The translations under genes and the position numbers were made by a program. From positions 68,337,897 through 68,401,896 of the forward strand of contig CP136063.1 in the NCBI GenBank assembly GCA_032622095.1: DNA of 64,000 nt. The letters are read 5' to 3'. The DNA comes from Siphonodentalium dalli. Taxonomy: Eukaryota; Mollusca; Scaphopoda; Gadilida; Siphonodentaliidae. Below, one piece after another: positions 25,774 to 36,570 of this stretch. The notes below the pieces were generated by a model, which did not search any database, was not told where the DNA came from, and was given only the letters and a program-made list of their open reading frames with translations. Position 1 is the stretch's first letter; the number at the start of each line of letters is the position of its first letter.

Positions 25774-26100
25774 TCAATTTTTAAAAATTATGGGTATTGA
25801 CTGTACAGTTAGTTGGGTTGGTAGAAATCTCCTCCGCATGGAATTCATTTCTGGGCATTCCATTATATAATGAAATTCGTCCCCGATTAACCCTTCGTCG
25901 CACTGAGTACAAATTCTCGCATCAGTTGCCGTGTCGTTCCATGAACCGAATTCAATGGGCAAGTGGTGGCTCCTACATCGGATTTTTGCCAGAATCGTTA
26001 CATTTGAGGCGTTCAAAACAGATCGGTATTTTTCTGCGCCAAATTGTGTCTTTATAATACAATATATTCTACATTTACTCATCGATGAAATACGAGTTTG
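25774..26100 (-). pseudogene. LINE 3' end (reverse-transcriptase C-terminal zinc-finger part)
   Basis: The minus-strand frame contains 'ARICTQCDEGLIGDEFHYIM' followed by ECP. The spacing C-x2-C-x9-H-x4-C is typical of the C-terminal Cys/His region of CR1/jockey/L2-like LINE ORF2 proteins, and an upstream 'LAKIRCRSHHLPIEFGSW' fits the preceding helix. The frame ends at a stop near 25774. The catalytic reverse-transcriptase domain is absent, so this is a truncated remnant. It sits 73-91 bp before the acceptor of the first supported ARM-gene exon, in opposite orientation, and presumably lies in an upstream intron or in the 5' flank. Confidence 0.75.
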
Positions 26101-26172
26101 CCATAATTGCTTATACTGGTCTGGTAATCGTGAAACACCCCTTTAAATAAACATTGTTTTGTCCGATTTTAG

Positions 26173-26373
26173 GTAATCAAGAATTCTCCAATAAAGGATA
26201 TAACAACCAAACAACCAAAAATACTATCAACGGAGCACACCGAAGAAACAAGTGATTCCAATTCCCAAAAATACCAGAAGCTGATGTCAGCTGCGAACAA
26301 TACAGAGAAACGACAGGATTTTGAAAAGATCAATTAAATTGAGAATAAGTCAAAGTCTGAAAAAGTTGAGAAG
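26173..26373 (+). pseudogene. Coding-like 5' extension of the ARM-gene exon, ended by one TAA
   Basis: An acceptor 'TTTGTCCGATTTTAG' ends at 26172. From 26173 the frame is open for exactly 54 codons, up to TAA at 26335-26337, then runs 12 more codons into the ATG at 26374 in the same frame. The frame upstream of the acceptor meets TAG at once, so the opening coincides with the splice site. The residues are hydrophilic (K, S, T, E, N, Q rich; e.g. 'TTKQPKILSTEHTEETSDSN'), as in a disordered linker. Possible explanations are a nonsense change in a once longer exon, a 5' UTR exon with the true start at 26374, or a sequencing error. Confidence 0.45.
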
Positions 26374-26895
26374 ATGGATGAGGAAGACTATGCTGAGAAA
26401 AGAAGGGAGGCGTTGATTGGATTAGAGGGAGCATGTTATTGTCTTGTGAAAATGTCTTATGAGTTAGTTCCCGGGGAGTCTATTTCTGACGAAATTTTTA
26501 ACAATTTGGAGTTTGTCTACAACTCACCCATTGCCTTGGATGCTGCCGGTCTTGGTGAATTGAATTCATACCGATTGGAGGCTTCGCATCTTCTTATTAG
26601 TACTGGTTGTATTCGTGCAATGTTCAGGATTATTGTACATAGTCACGACAAAGGCTGGATAGATTCTGACGATGACTGGCAGGAGCCCACCTATGCTGGT
26701 ATTGGAGCAATAAATAACTATGCTGATAATAGCGATGAAATCGCGACAGCGATATGCAACGATGAACCGTTTTTCCAACTGCTTATTGATGAGCTTATGA
26801 AGCATTCTGTTGAATTTGATGATGATGGTGCTGCTGATGATGATGGTGGTGGTGATGATGGTGATGATGGTGATGATTATGATGATAATAACGAT
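26374..26895 (+). CDS. ARM-repeat protein, first supported coding exon
   Basis: Encodes 174 residues from an ATG with favourable context (A at -3, G at +4). It is a mostly helical segment ('RREALIGLEGACYCLVKMSY', 'YRLEASHLLISTGCIRAMFR'), then a run of Asp/Gly from residue ~149 coded by imperfect GAT/GGT triplets (26817-26892). A canonical donor GTAAGT starts at 26896, leaving phase 0, which matches the next exon. The spacing of hydrophobic positions fits armadillo/HEAT-type helices, though this part is more divergent than later exons. The acidic tract would be a flexible, charged loop; its triplet-repeat coding suggests length polymorphism. I infer a cytosolic scaffold protein. The start could lie further upstream if the in-frame TAA at 26335 is an error. 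Confidence 0.72.
26817..26892 (+). repeat. Imperfect GAT/GGT coding microsatellite
   Basis: About 25 triplets, almost all GAT with GGT/GCT interruptions, coding Asp/Gly. It ends only a few bases before the splice donor at 26896. Confidence 0.9.
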
Positions 26896-26945
26896 GTAAG
26901 TTGAACATTACATTTAATAAGATATAGATAGTACTATAGCTGTGG

Positions 26946-26965
26946 TACCCGGCGTTGCGCGGGTA
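26946..26965 (+). repeat. 'ACCCGGCGTTGC' repeat head
   Basis: 'ACCCGGCGTTGCGCGGGTAA' recurs, altered, at 27522-27541 ('TACCCGGCGTTGCTCAGGTT'). I recall this phrase as a common start of interspersed repeats in invertebrates. The 3' ends 'ACAGACAGACAGACATTCG' (30691) and 'ACAGACAGACCCGACATTCG' (29251) may be their tails. Confidence 0.5.
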
Positions 26966-27295
26966 AAGAATGAGTTAATCATTAGTGCCCACTCAAGTCA
27001 TTGCAATTAATTATTAATTACCTGAGGTAAACATCACATATTTGCAAGACACTCTCTTGATATTGTTATCTCTATCTATTATGTTGACAGCCGCTCTGCC
27101 CTTTATTGCTAAATATTAATGTTTTCATCTATGTTAATATAATTTATGAGTCCCCTTTAAGTCATATGAGGTCAAAGGCGGATATCCCATGGTAATTACC
27201 TGGTCAGGTGACCCCTTACATATAGTCTAAACTGATATATGACGGATTAACATTTCCATGACTGGAGCTTCCTGAAATTTTGCGAAAACCCTGTG

Positions 27296-27458
27296 CCAAT
27301 GCATTATCTTATATATGCGAGTCTCCCATAGGGAGCCTTGCATATATAAGAGAATACATGTACCTGCCAATATTTACATTGACCTTGTAAGCCAGCGCAT
27401 TCTTCTATATATGCGAAGCTCCTTATTGGAGACTCGCATATATAAGAGAATGCACTAG
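27296..27458. repeat. Hairpin pair P1/P2 (CTCCC stem subtype)
   Basis: Two ~65-bp palindromes lie at 27296-27357 and 27391-27458. Each arm reads roughly 'GCCAATGCATT(C)TCTTATA' to 'TATGCGAG', with inner stems CTCCC/GGGAG (P1) and CTCC/GGAG (P2). P1 is in the inverted orientation relative to P2. They probably belong to a decayed element like 27625-28063; its termini could not be fixed. Confidence 0.8.
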
Positions 27459-27783
27459 CATAGGTTATTTAATGCTGCACCAGCGCAGCTCACGTAATTA
27501 TAGGTTTAACTAACAGGGTTACCCGGCGTTGCTCAGGTTAAATTGAGGTGATACTCACTGCTGCATAGTGTGGACATGCATGTGGTGGGAATAGAGAATA
27601 GTCTTGCGCAAATATATGTTTTAACCCTTTACCCAACAAAACGGCCAAAAACGCCCAAATAAAGCTTCAACAGCCTAAAATATCTTCGGCCTGCCTCAAT
27701 AACACCATACACATATGGATATCATTGGAACCGGTTCATTGACCACATTGTGATTGTTACAGTTATGCCCAGTTATGCCCTGT

Positions 27784-27852
27784 GCCAATGCATTCTCTTA
27801 TATATGCGAGTCGACCATAGGTCGCCTCGCATATATAAGAGAATGCATTGGC
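27784..27852 (-). repeat. Hairpin P3
   Basis: A 27-bp perfect outer stem (arm starts 'GCCAATGCATTCTCTTATAT'), a one-base mismatch (T opposite C), a 5-bp inner stem CGACC/GGTCG and loop ATA. Read on the minus strand it equals the P6 core, with mismatch G opposite A and loop TAT. Confidence 0.95.
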
Positions 27853-27968
27853 CTAAAAAAAATCTTACATTCTTTAACAATTTTATAATTTTTTCTTACA
27901 TTTTTTAACAATTTTTATAATATTTTTCTACATTCTTTGACAATTTTATCATTTTTAATATGTGTTAA

Positions 27969-28037
27969 GCCAATGCATTCTCTTATATATGCGAGACGAC
28001 CTATGGTCGACTCGCATATATAAGAGAATGCATTGGC
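27969..28037 (+). repeat. Hairpin P4
   Basis: Same 69-bp design as P3: perfect 27-bp outer stem, A opposite A mismatch, CGACC/GGTCG inner stem and loop TAT. It lies 5 bp from the right terminal repeat of the 439-bp element. Confidence 0.95.
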
Positions 28038-28739
28038 ACAGGGCCGTTCTGTTGGGTAAAGGGTTAAAGAAATGCCCTGTTGCTCATCTGTCCATGGCGT
28101 TGTAGTGGCCAATTATTCTCAGTTTAATATAAAAGTTGCTACATTTAACCCACACAGAGCGAGGTTTTAAGTTGTTTATGTTAGGCTATGAGTCTGTTCT
28201 AAAACTGAACGAATTTATCTGTATCGGGTGATATACCCTTGTCAGCTTCCAGTATTGAAAAGCGCTACTGACTGTTTTATTGTATCTCAGAAGAAACTAT
28301 ATTTGACTGCACACTGTCACCACTATTGCGAATGGGCCTTCAACGCATTCCCATCTCTCTCTTGACAAATTGTATCTATTTTGCGCAAAATATCTTGAAT
28401 GTGACAGACTCAACTGTGTTATAATACATTACCCAGTCTAACATGCCATTCTCTAACGATTCAAGGTCCCTCATTTGGAAAGAATATATGTATCTCTTAA
28501 ATATAATGATAAGTATACTTATAATGTTTCTTCTATGTATCTGTTTGCGAACTCACTGTATGAATGCCCAGATTACCGACCCATACAAATACCAGTTGAG
28601 AAGAGCACCACATGTCGACGCTGTGAAATTTGAACGCCAAAAACTCCTTACAGAACGAATTATATGGGGATGACTTTATAAAACTATTGTTGGTATTGGC
28701 GACTAAAACATTCTCATCAATGTTACACGTTGTGCGTCC

Positions 28740-30600
28740 CTTCTTGATGGAAATTGGTGCCAATCATATTTGTATCAGCTTTGGTGCTCATCCCTTCCAC
28801 AATAATGACTCGAATGGTGCCCCTTTCCCATATCTAAACCACATCCATTAGATTCCTGATATCACGGAGATGATTACTTATATATATGTGTGGTGTTAAT
28901 CAGTAACTAAACAAATTCTTATCAAATTTAGTGCTTCCCCATCTCTTACCCAAGCGACCCCCATTTAAATCACACGATTAAATTCCGAATATCATGGGAA
29001 GAATATGTATCCATTTGGAGGAAATGGGCGTTTAATATATGTTGGTTGCCCTCTGTGCACTCCTGACCAGAACAACACCATATCATGGAGAGTATATTGT
29101 ATCAGTTTGGGGAAATCCCCATTTTTTGCACCTAACACAAACAGCATATCTTTAGAAAAATTTCACCCTCACCATTATCTTGCTCGTAATAAGTTGCACC
29201 TGTTAGTCCCTCTGGTGCCATATAGATGACCAACGTGAGGGTATAATGTGACACAGACAGACCCGACATTCGCAAATGTAGGTACCAACCTTGGCGTCTT
29301 CAACGGGTCCACACAATTTGATTCCTCGTATCATTGGAGAATAATAAGTAAGAATTTGGTGAAACTATTTGCACTAATATTTCTATAGATGTTGTCCCTC
29401 CCCGCCCTATCCTTGACTCAAGTGGCGCCACTATGACATCTCTACTCACTATGAAGATGAATATATAACAAATTGGTGGAAATTGGTGACAAACAAATTC
29501 GTATCAGATATAGTGCTCCCATCTCTTAAACAAACGTCGCCAATTTGGCGTATTTTAACCAGACGATTAGACTCCTGATATCATAGAGATGATTATGTAT
29601 AAGTTTGGTGGAGAAAAATTTGTATCCATCTGATGGAAATCGGCGCTGAAAACAGTTTTATCAATTTTGGCGTCCCTCTCCCCTTCATTGCACCCCTGAC
29701 TCAAATGGTACCACTTTTGCCATCTCTAAATCACACCTTAAATGCCATTTTTGACATATTTAAATCACACACGACTTATGACAGCTTTAAGACACATCGT
29801 TACGCTCCTGATGTCATGAAGATGATAATGTATAAGTTTGGTTATAATCGGCGACCAAATACATTTTTATCAAATTAAGTGCCCCCTCCATCTTTCATCC
29901 AAACGGCACCAACTTGGCGTCTCCACATCACACGAGTATTTTCTCGTATCATGGAGAAGAATGTATCAATTTGGTGGAATTCGGCGCTAAAAGTTTGATA
30001 GATTGTTGTTGCCCCTCTCCCCTTCCGTGCACCCTTTACAATGCACGATTAGATTTCTCGAAACATGGAGAAGAATGTATATCAAGTTGGTGGAAATCGG
30101 CCTTAAAGAGTTTATAAATTTTCTTGACCCTCTCCCCTTCCGTGCACCCCTGACTCAAATGGCACCAATTTTGCCATATTTAAATCGCACAATTAGATTT
30201 CTCGTATCACGGAAAAGAATGGGTATCAATTTGGTGGAAATCGGCGTTAAAAAGTTTGATCAAATTTGGTGCCATCTCCCTTCCGAGCACCCTGACTCAA
30301 ATGTCGCCACTTTTGCCATCTTGAAATCACACGATTAGATTCCTAGTTTCATGGAGAAGAATGTGTATCAATTTTTTGGAAATCGGCGCTAAACAGGTTT
30401 ATCAATTATTGTGCCCCTCTCCCGTTCAGTGCACACCTGACTTAAATGGCGCCATTGTTGACATCTAAAAATCACACCATTAGATTCATCATATTATGGA
30501 GATGATTATGTATAAGTTTTGTGGAAATCGGCGACAATTTTTTTCTACTCCTCCCCATTTTGTGCCCCTGACAACAACAGCGTCACTTTAGAAAATTGTA
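28740..30600 (+). repeat. Degenerate ~143-bp tandem array
   Basis: 'GGAAATCGGCG' variants occur near 29636, 29977, 30091, 30236, 30378 and 30522, and the units from about 30091 on are spaced 142-145 bp. Each unit contains 'ATCATGGAGAAGAATGTAT', 'CCCCTCTCCCCTTC(C/A)GTGCACC' and 'AAATCACACGATTAGATT'. About 12 units, clearer toward the 3' end. Short open frames arise from the repeat and show no known domain. Confidence 0.8.
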
Positions 30601-30688
30601 ACCCGCACCATTATCTTTCTCGTAAAAAACGTACCCCAAATAGATCCCTCTGTTGTTATCTAGATGGTCACCTGTGAATTTCTATAGA

Positions 30689-30724
30689 ACACAGACAGAC
30701 AGACATTCGTAAATATATATATAG
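30689..30724 (+). repeat. Retroelement-type tail
   Basis: 'ACACAGACAGACAGACATTC' followed by a TA-rich end 'AAATATATATATAGATGG', as at the 3' end of RTE-like LINEs and their SINEs. It closes the 143-bp array region. Confidence 0.5.
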
Positions 30725-32084
30725 ATGGTCAGTTGTGATTTTGTGCGTGTACTCACTGCGTAGGATTTAAGTGCATTCAAGTGAATGAAGCCCTTCGACA
30801 ATTATATTCACAGTTAATTGGTTTATAGTTTTATGATAATCCACTGAACTCCAAACAGCAATGGAAGTTTTTGAAATACATATTGTTACAGTTTCAATAA
30901 AAATCGATATTCTTTTAAACACATTCAATATAATTCAGTAACTTCTGAGAGAATAGTTGATACAAGCGAGAACCTTGCTGCTAATATATAGTACAGCATA
31001 GTATAGTCTACGGTATATGCAAAGATAAATTATCACCATATACAAGCGACCAGGAAGTGTGAATAGAGATTCGCTTCTAGCGATTGTGGGTAACTCTAAC
31101 GAACAGGTCACGTGCTTCTACACGCTTGTTGTATATAAGTGACTGACTTGCGCGAGTACGACTTTCTCTACTTGTAAACACGGGGTATAATTCTATTTTT
31201 AAACATTTTGTTCTAACTCCATGATTCTGCATAGACTATCAACCATAGCAAGCTATATTGATCAATATGATTGCCAATATATAGTGAATAGCCACCATGA
31301 CTAGCTATATTATTATTATTGGCATTTGTAGAGCGCCTAATTCACAATATTGTGTTCATATGCACTTCATAATATACATGGGTGGTCAATTAAATATGTT
31401 CTATATATACATTAAAACCGTTATTCATGTGAGACCGTACGCAATTTTGAACAGGTTTGTTTTCAGTAGTTTCTCTCACTGCCAAAATCTGACCATCCAA
31501 TCTGGAGAGGATCCCATCAGTGACTAATGTACCTGGCAAGATATCGACTACCCACCATAGCTAGCTGCTTTGATCAATATTACCGAATAACCATTATGAC
31601 TAGCTAATAGTGACTAATGTAACTGGCTATATAGGCTTACCGCCCTGGATAGCTATAGTGGCTATTCTTACTAGCTGGTCCCATGTAGATATATTGTCCA
31701 TCCAGTGATGCTCTTGTTCAACATATGTCTGCATCTGAGCTGATAAGAAACGCTCTTTATTGATCATATAATTTATGTGTACCCATTTAAGTCGTCTGCG
31801 GTCAACGGCATCTACTCCACAACACTCCAATTTATCTCCGTGTTTCAATTTTCACCGACCAGTTTCAACAATTTTGGGTATATAAATAGTTGGTTAGTTA
31901 AATTATTATAATGCCCGTTTAATTAATACATCTGATGTATATAAGCCGGACAAACGAACAAATAGACAAATCAATTTATAAGTATAAAGCATTCTAGTTC
32001 TAAATTGTATGGTTTCTGTGAGCACCTTTAATATTTTGTCAAACTATCAGCGCATTCTCTATGGCTTCGCTGAAATTCGGAAAT
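30725..32084. other. Intronic sequence, scattered short motifs only
   Basis: Repeated 'GACTAGCTATA' and 'GACTAATGTA(A/C)CTGGC' motifs at 31235-31680. A 73-codon minus frame at 31627-31848 is not recognised and is not called. Confidence 0.35.
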
Positions 32085-32870
32085 GGCCGATTCACATTCT
32101 CAACAAAGTTATCTCCCTTATAAAATAATATTTTCATTTTTCTAGTTGGAGTTATTCTATGATAAGCATTGGTAACTTTGTGACAAAAAACACGTTGGAT
32201 TTTTGAAACGACTTGCAAATATAAATTTGTAACCATTTTTTAACAGGGATGGGTGAAATATTTAAATTTTTCTAGTTGCGGTTATTCGCAGAGAAGCATT
32301 GGCAACTATGTGACAAAAACACGTCGGATTTTTTAAACGACTTTTGTAACCCTTTTTAAACAAGGATTGGTGAAATATTTTCATTTTTCTAGTTGGAGTA
32401 ATCCTCTGATAAGCATTTGTAACTATGTGACAAAAAACATGTCGCATTTTTGTAACGACTTGCAAATGTAACTTTGTAACCATTTTTAAACAAGGATAGG
32501 TGAAATATTTAAATTTTTCTGGTTGGAGTTAGTTTCTGATAATCACTGGTAACTTTGTGACAAAAACACGTCGCATTTTTTAAACGACTTCCAAATGTAA
32601 CTTTGTAACCCTTTTTTAACTGGGATGAGTGAAATATTTTTATTTTTGTAGTTGCGGTTAGTCGCAGAGAAGCATTTGTAACTATGTGACAAAAAACATG
32701 TCGCATTTTTGTAACGACTTGCAAATGTAACTTTGTAACCATTTTTAAACAAGGATAGGTGAAATATTTTAATTTTTCTGGTTGGAGTTAGTTTCTGATA
32801 ATCACTGGTAACTTTGTTTAAAAAAACACGTCGGATTTTTTAAACGACCTCCTAATGTAACTCCAAATGC
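32085..32870. repeat. ~129-bp tandem array
   Basis: 'GTGAAATATTT' begins near 32251, 32370, 32500, 32629 and 32759 (spacing 118-130 bp). Units share 'ACTTTGTGACAAAAA(A)CA', '(C)GTCGCATTTTT', 'AACGACTTGCAAATGTAAC' and 'CATTTTTAAACAAGGAT'. About six to seven units; neighbouring units alternate between two variants (AGTTGCGG / AGTTGGAG). Confidence 0.85.
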
Positions 32871-32954
32871 CAAACAAAAAATTGGGCGCATTTTTAACCC
32901 GGTTACTGTCGGAACTAACACGAGCAAACGTTGAGTCGACTTGTAAAAAAAACC

Positions 32955-32996
32955 ACGACGCATTTGTAACCCAGTAACTGGTTACAAATGCGTCGT
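32955..32996. repeat. Perfect 17-bp-arm hairpin beside the 129-bp array
   Basis: Arm 'ACGACGCATTTGTAACC', 8-base loop CAGTAACT, then the exact complement. The arm sequence is the 'GTCGCATTT(TT)GTAAC' motif of the adjacent array, so the array unit seems to derive from, or end in, this foldback. Confidence 0.95.
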
Positions 32997-33659
32997 ATTA
33001 TTTTTCTGCACCAAAATCTGCCATATATGAAAAATGGTTGAATATGTTGGTAAATATTTACTCTTGGAATACATGTATTTACAACGCCTAATTGTTATGT
33101 GGAATTTATGTTATATTGCTTATAACAAATTGTAATAAAAAACTTAACTAATATTTTATAGCCTGAATTTGTCAACGGTGTCGCTGTTTCGAGACATGAC
33201 AATTTTGCTTAGAATTGGGGAGTTTGTTGGTTTTATTGACAAAAAGCTTGTAGGTTAATTGCCAGGTAAAATAACTAAACCAAGATAATATTCATATCAA
33301 CTCATATAGCGTTCTGGATTAAAAGTCACATGTAACTATACAATCAACATTTGTGGATACAGGCATACAGAGCGGTGTTATGTCAATAATCCAACAATTA
33401 TATATGTTTCATCGTCTACATGAATTGCACATTTACAAGTAACATTGTCCACGTCTAGCCTCATGCAGCCACATGACACACACGAATATCTACGTAATAC
33501 GCAGTTACCAAGGATGCACTTCACAATCCCTACACTCCGTACAAACGCTACAAGCGGAATCTCTCTATTATGTCTTCGCCTAAACTGAAATTAGTGAAAT
33601 ATGGTTGTGGGTGTCTAAAATTTCATGGCTGCAGAACATACTTTTGCAGGTGTTAGAAT

Positions 33660-34345
33660 ACTGGCATCCCAAAAAAAGAAGTGAAACCCAACATGTTTAC
33701 TAACTCCCGCCGCACGTTTTCCATGTATGTTATGATATATGTATTTGTATGATTTATATTTTTGCTATAATGTCTGTTATTGGATTGCAAGTTCAAATAA
33801 ATATACTTTCCATAAACATTTCCATGCGTAATTAAAATGCAACAACCCCTAATACATGTCAGTGTGTTTTTTTTATCTAAACGAATTGATGCGATTGTAA
33901 CATAAACATTGCGTCCATGTGTTAAACACAATTACCATTTAAGTTATAAACACAGTGATGAACTTGTAACATAAACATTGCATATATGAGTTTGCCATTC
34001 AGATTATAAACACGTCCGTCTAAATACATTGACCTGTTTATAATATAAATTGATACCTTCCATAAACATGTCCATGCGTAATTAGACTGTAACAAGCCCA
34101 TAAACATTAGCTAAACACATTTACGCGTTTGTGACATATAAACATTGCGTGTATTGGTTGTGTTTATTTTCTAAACACATCGGCCATTTAATCTATAAAC
34201 ATATTTGCCTATACATGTGGATGGGTTTGCAACATAAACGCTGGCTTTATCCTTAATACATGTGTTTGTGTTTTAAACGTCTGCACGCGAAATTAAACTG
34301 TAACAGAATTGTGTTTATGATATGTCACAAACCTAAACACTTGTT
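33660..34345. repeat. Degenerate 'TAAACA' repeat region
   Basis: Recurring 'TTGTAACATAAACATTGC(G/A)', 'TTAAACACA' and 'ATTTAA(G/T)(T/C)TATAAACAC' phrases about every 60-70 bp, and the exact pair 'CTTCCATAAACAT(T/G)TCCATG' at 33806 and 34056. An old array or element cluster. Confidence 0.55.
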
Positions 34346-34470
34346 TTTACAGTGTGTATACGTGCACCGTATTAGGATTCTATAGTACAGGCAGGGCCCA
34401 ATCAATCCGTACAGTGATTTCCAGGTAAAATTAACCATCTGTGTGGTCTTTCCTCCACTCGTAAAATTTA

Positions 34471-35129
34471 CGGTCGGCGCACACGATCCCGATTGTCCCC
34501 GATTAATCCGGCTGCAGGATAAATCTGGGACAATCGGGACCGTGTGAGCCTAACACTGGAGCGGATTTTGTCGGATCCGATTTAATCGGACGGATCAAAC
34601 TGAGTTTGATTTCATCAGGAGAATCCGGCTCGTGACGACATCAATGCGCGTGTTTTGCTTGTCACATGACCGATCGTCACATGACTAAAAACCTCATTCA
34701 AAAAAAGCGGCGACCGCTATTCGAAATTAAATCAAGAATTCTGATCGATCGACAAGGAACAAGGGCTGGTAGACCTGTGGGCAGAATAATATACAATAAT
34801 CACAACAAGAGGGCGGCAGCTGTGGAAAGATATGTGTATTACGCCAATTTACTGATATTACTTGTGACGTCAATATATTATTACTATTATAATTACCGGT
34901 ATTTAATTTATTATTAATAAATATTAGTATTTAGAAATACATATTAATATAAACCACCACGACTAGCTATAGTAACTGGCTAGACAGGCTGACACACCAG
35001 GTGGCTATATACTATAGATTATATTGTGTTCATAGCATGATTATATGACGGGAGTGAAAATCCTACTCGTGTGCGATTTATCCCGCAGCTGCATTTAACC
35101 GGGCACAATCGGGATCGTGTGCGACGACA
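34471..35129. mobile_element. Non-autonomous DNA element with foldback left end
   Basis: The left end 'GGCGCACACGATCCCGATTG' (34476-34495) is matched by 'CAATCGGGATCGTGTGCGAC' on the right (35105-35124). A third, inverted copy of the core, 'GACAATCGGGACCGTGTGAG', lies only ~35 bp inside the left end (34530-34549), so the left end is itself a hairpin. The terminal repeats run at least 50 bp ('GATAAATC' to the tip). No transposase. The element ends ~87 bp before exon 2. Superfamily unresolved; the target-site duplication is unclear. Confidence 0.65.
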
Positions 35130-35215
35130 CTTAACGACGATATAAAATCACAATAAAAGAATCCAAACCGACCCATGGAAACCATATCTATGACTTTGTT
35201 TTCTGTTATTTGTAG

Positions 35216-35283
35216 GCTTTTTTAGAAATGATTCTGGGAGTTGTTCATAACGTATCCACAAAAGATCATGAAGAAGATATCAG
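35216..35283 (+). CDS. ARM-repeat protein, exon 2
   Basis: Encodes 'AFLEMILGVVHNVSTKDHEE' + DI and two bases of an Arg codon. The acceptor is 'TTTGTAG' ending at 35215 and the donor is GTATGA at 35284. Phase 0 in and phase 2 out agree with the flanking exons. The pattern '(A)FLEMILGVVHN(V/L)S' is a typical long helix of an armadillo repeat. The exon is short, so support comes mainly from splice signals, phase and fit to the following helix. Confidence 0.7.
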
Positions 35284-36570
35284 GTATGATTTTTTTTTAA
35301 AGTCTTGCACAGACATATGTTATTATTATTATCTTTTTGCATGAATATATAGGTAGTATAGATAGAACAACAAAGTGTGTGAACTGGTTAACACTATTGC
35401 TCAAGTTGATTGTGACATGATGGTACAATGAGAAGCGAACGATTGAGTTTTGCCTCGAGGCACGAAAAACGAGTACGAAATATTAATCCGTTCACAGCAC
35501 TGTCGTTTCGGTGATAAACATGCCGTCTGGTGTGATTTTGGGATGTTTATAAGTAATTTTACAAATGCCAAATGCAGTTTTACCGGCGACGCAAGGAGGT
35601 TGGCCATTATATATACATATAAGCAATTGTATAAGTAAGAATAGGGCCGTGGTCTTGAAAAAAATGCAGATACAGGGTCGTTTTGTCAAAACAATATAAT
35701 TCCTAAATGCCTAAAAAAAAAAGAGAAGATAATTAAGATTAAAAATAATAACAATCTGTTTTTTTTCCAACAAATGTATTTTAACATTTTCCACTATATT
35801 ATTACCACCCCAAAACCAGTGAAATAGTAGTAACATTGTCACAAAGCAAGAACTTAAATTGCAAAACAAAAACCGTGTCCATGAATTAACACTGGAAAAA
35901 AGCTGACAATCATATTGTTAAGACAGAAATGCTTCTGAGGGACTGTATACAATCATTTACTTATCTATACAAATCTTATAAGATATGCATTGTGTTTAGG
36001 GATTTCATGTTAGAAAAGGGCCCACATGTGCATTCTAATGGTAAACATGTACATGCAGTATGGCAATATCGTTCAACTTCCACTTGTCGCCAAAAATGGT
36101 AAATTTTTAAAATAAATTTTACTCTAACTTGCAAGTTATTGCGTTAAAAATTGTCTTTCTGAAATAACGTGCATACCAAAAAGATTCACGCTTCAAACAT
36201 GCAAGTTTCCGGAACCATGATGCAAACATACCTGCATGACAGGGATGGTGCGTACGTACGCATGAGGAGGTCGTTAAATTATAAAACAAAAACTTCAGCC
36301 CAAGGTTAATTTGACGGGGAAGTATGATGATATGATATTGCCTACAGTGTATACATTTGTTATTCAATGGAATTTAGCATTCAATTGACTCGCGACATCA
36401 TGTTTGTGATTACTTATAAATACATGGGCGACAATCCCAATTAAAAGCAAACGATGTTGGTTGTTAATGGCTGGTGTAAAAGGTTATGATGGCAAGATCA
36501 TAAAGGTCAAAGTACAACATTTCTGGCATTTCAGAAATTTAAATCCTAGTTGTCTTTTCTTATTTTTCAG
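35284..36570 (+). other. Intron 2 of the ARM gene (1.3 kb)
   Basis: From GTATGA to 'TCTTATTTTTCAG'. No array or element was recognised. Confidence 0.65.

Larger units (their letters stand above)
27625..28063. mobile_element. 439-bp piggyBac-like MITE 'A' with two hairpins
   Basis: Flanked by TTAA on both sides (27621-27624 and 28064-28067). The terminal inverted repeats are 22 bp, 'CCCTTTACCCAACAAAACGG' + CC at the left and its complement at the right with one mismatch. Inside are two 69-bp palindromes, P3 and P4, in opposite orientation. The interior is AT-rich and non-coding. TTAA target duplication and C-rich ends are characteristic of the piggyBac superfamily; mobilisation by a piggyBac transposase is inference. 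Confidence 0.85.
26896..35215 (+). other. Intron 1 of the ARM gene (8.3 kb)
   Basis: Bounded by GTAAGT and by 'CTGTTATTTGTAG'. Most of it is repeat: hairpin elements (27.3-28.1 kb), a 143-bp array (28.7-30.6 kb), a 129-bp array (32.1-33.0 kb), a ~60-bp-type degenerate array (33.7-34.3 kb) and a foldback-ended element (34.5-35.1 kb). The part between 30730 and 32080 shows only scattered 'ACTAGCTATA' motifs (31235-31680, with a relative at 34955). Confidence 0.65.
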
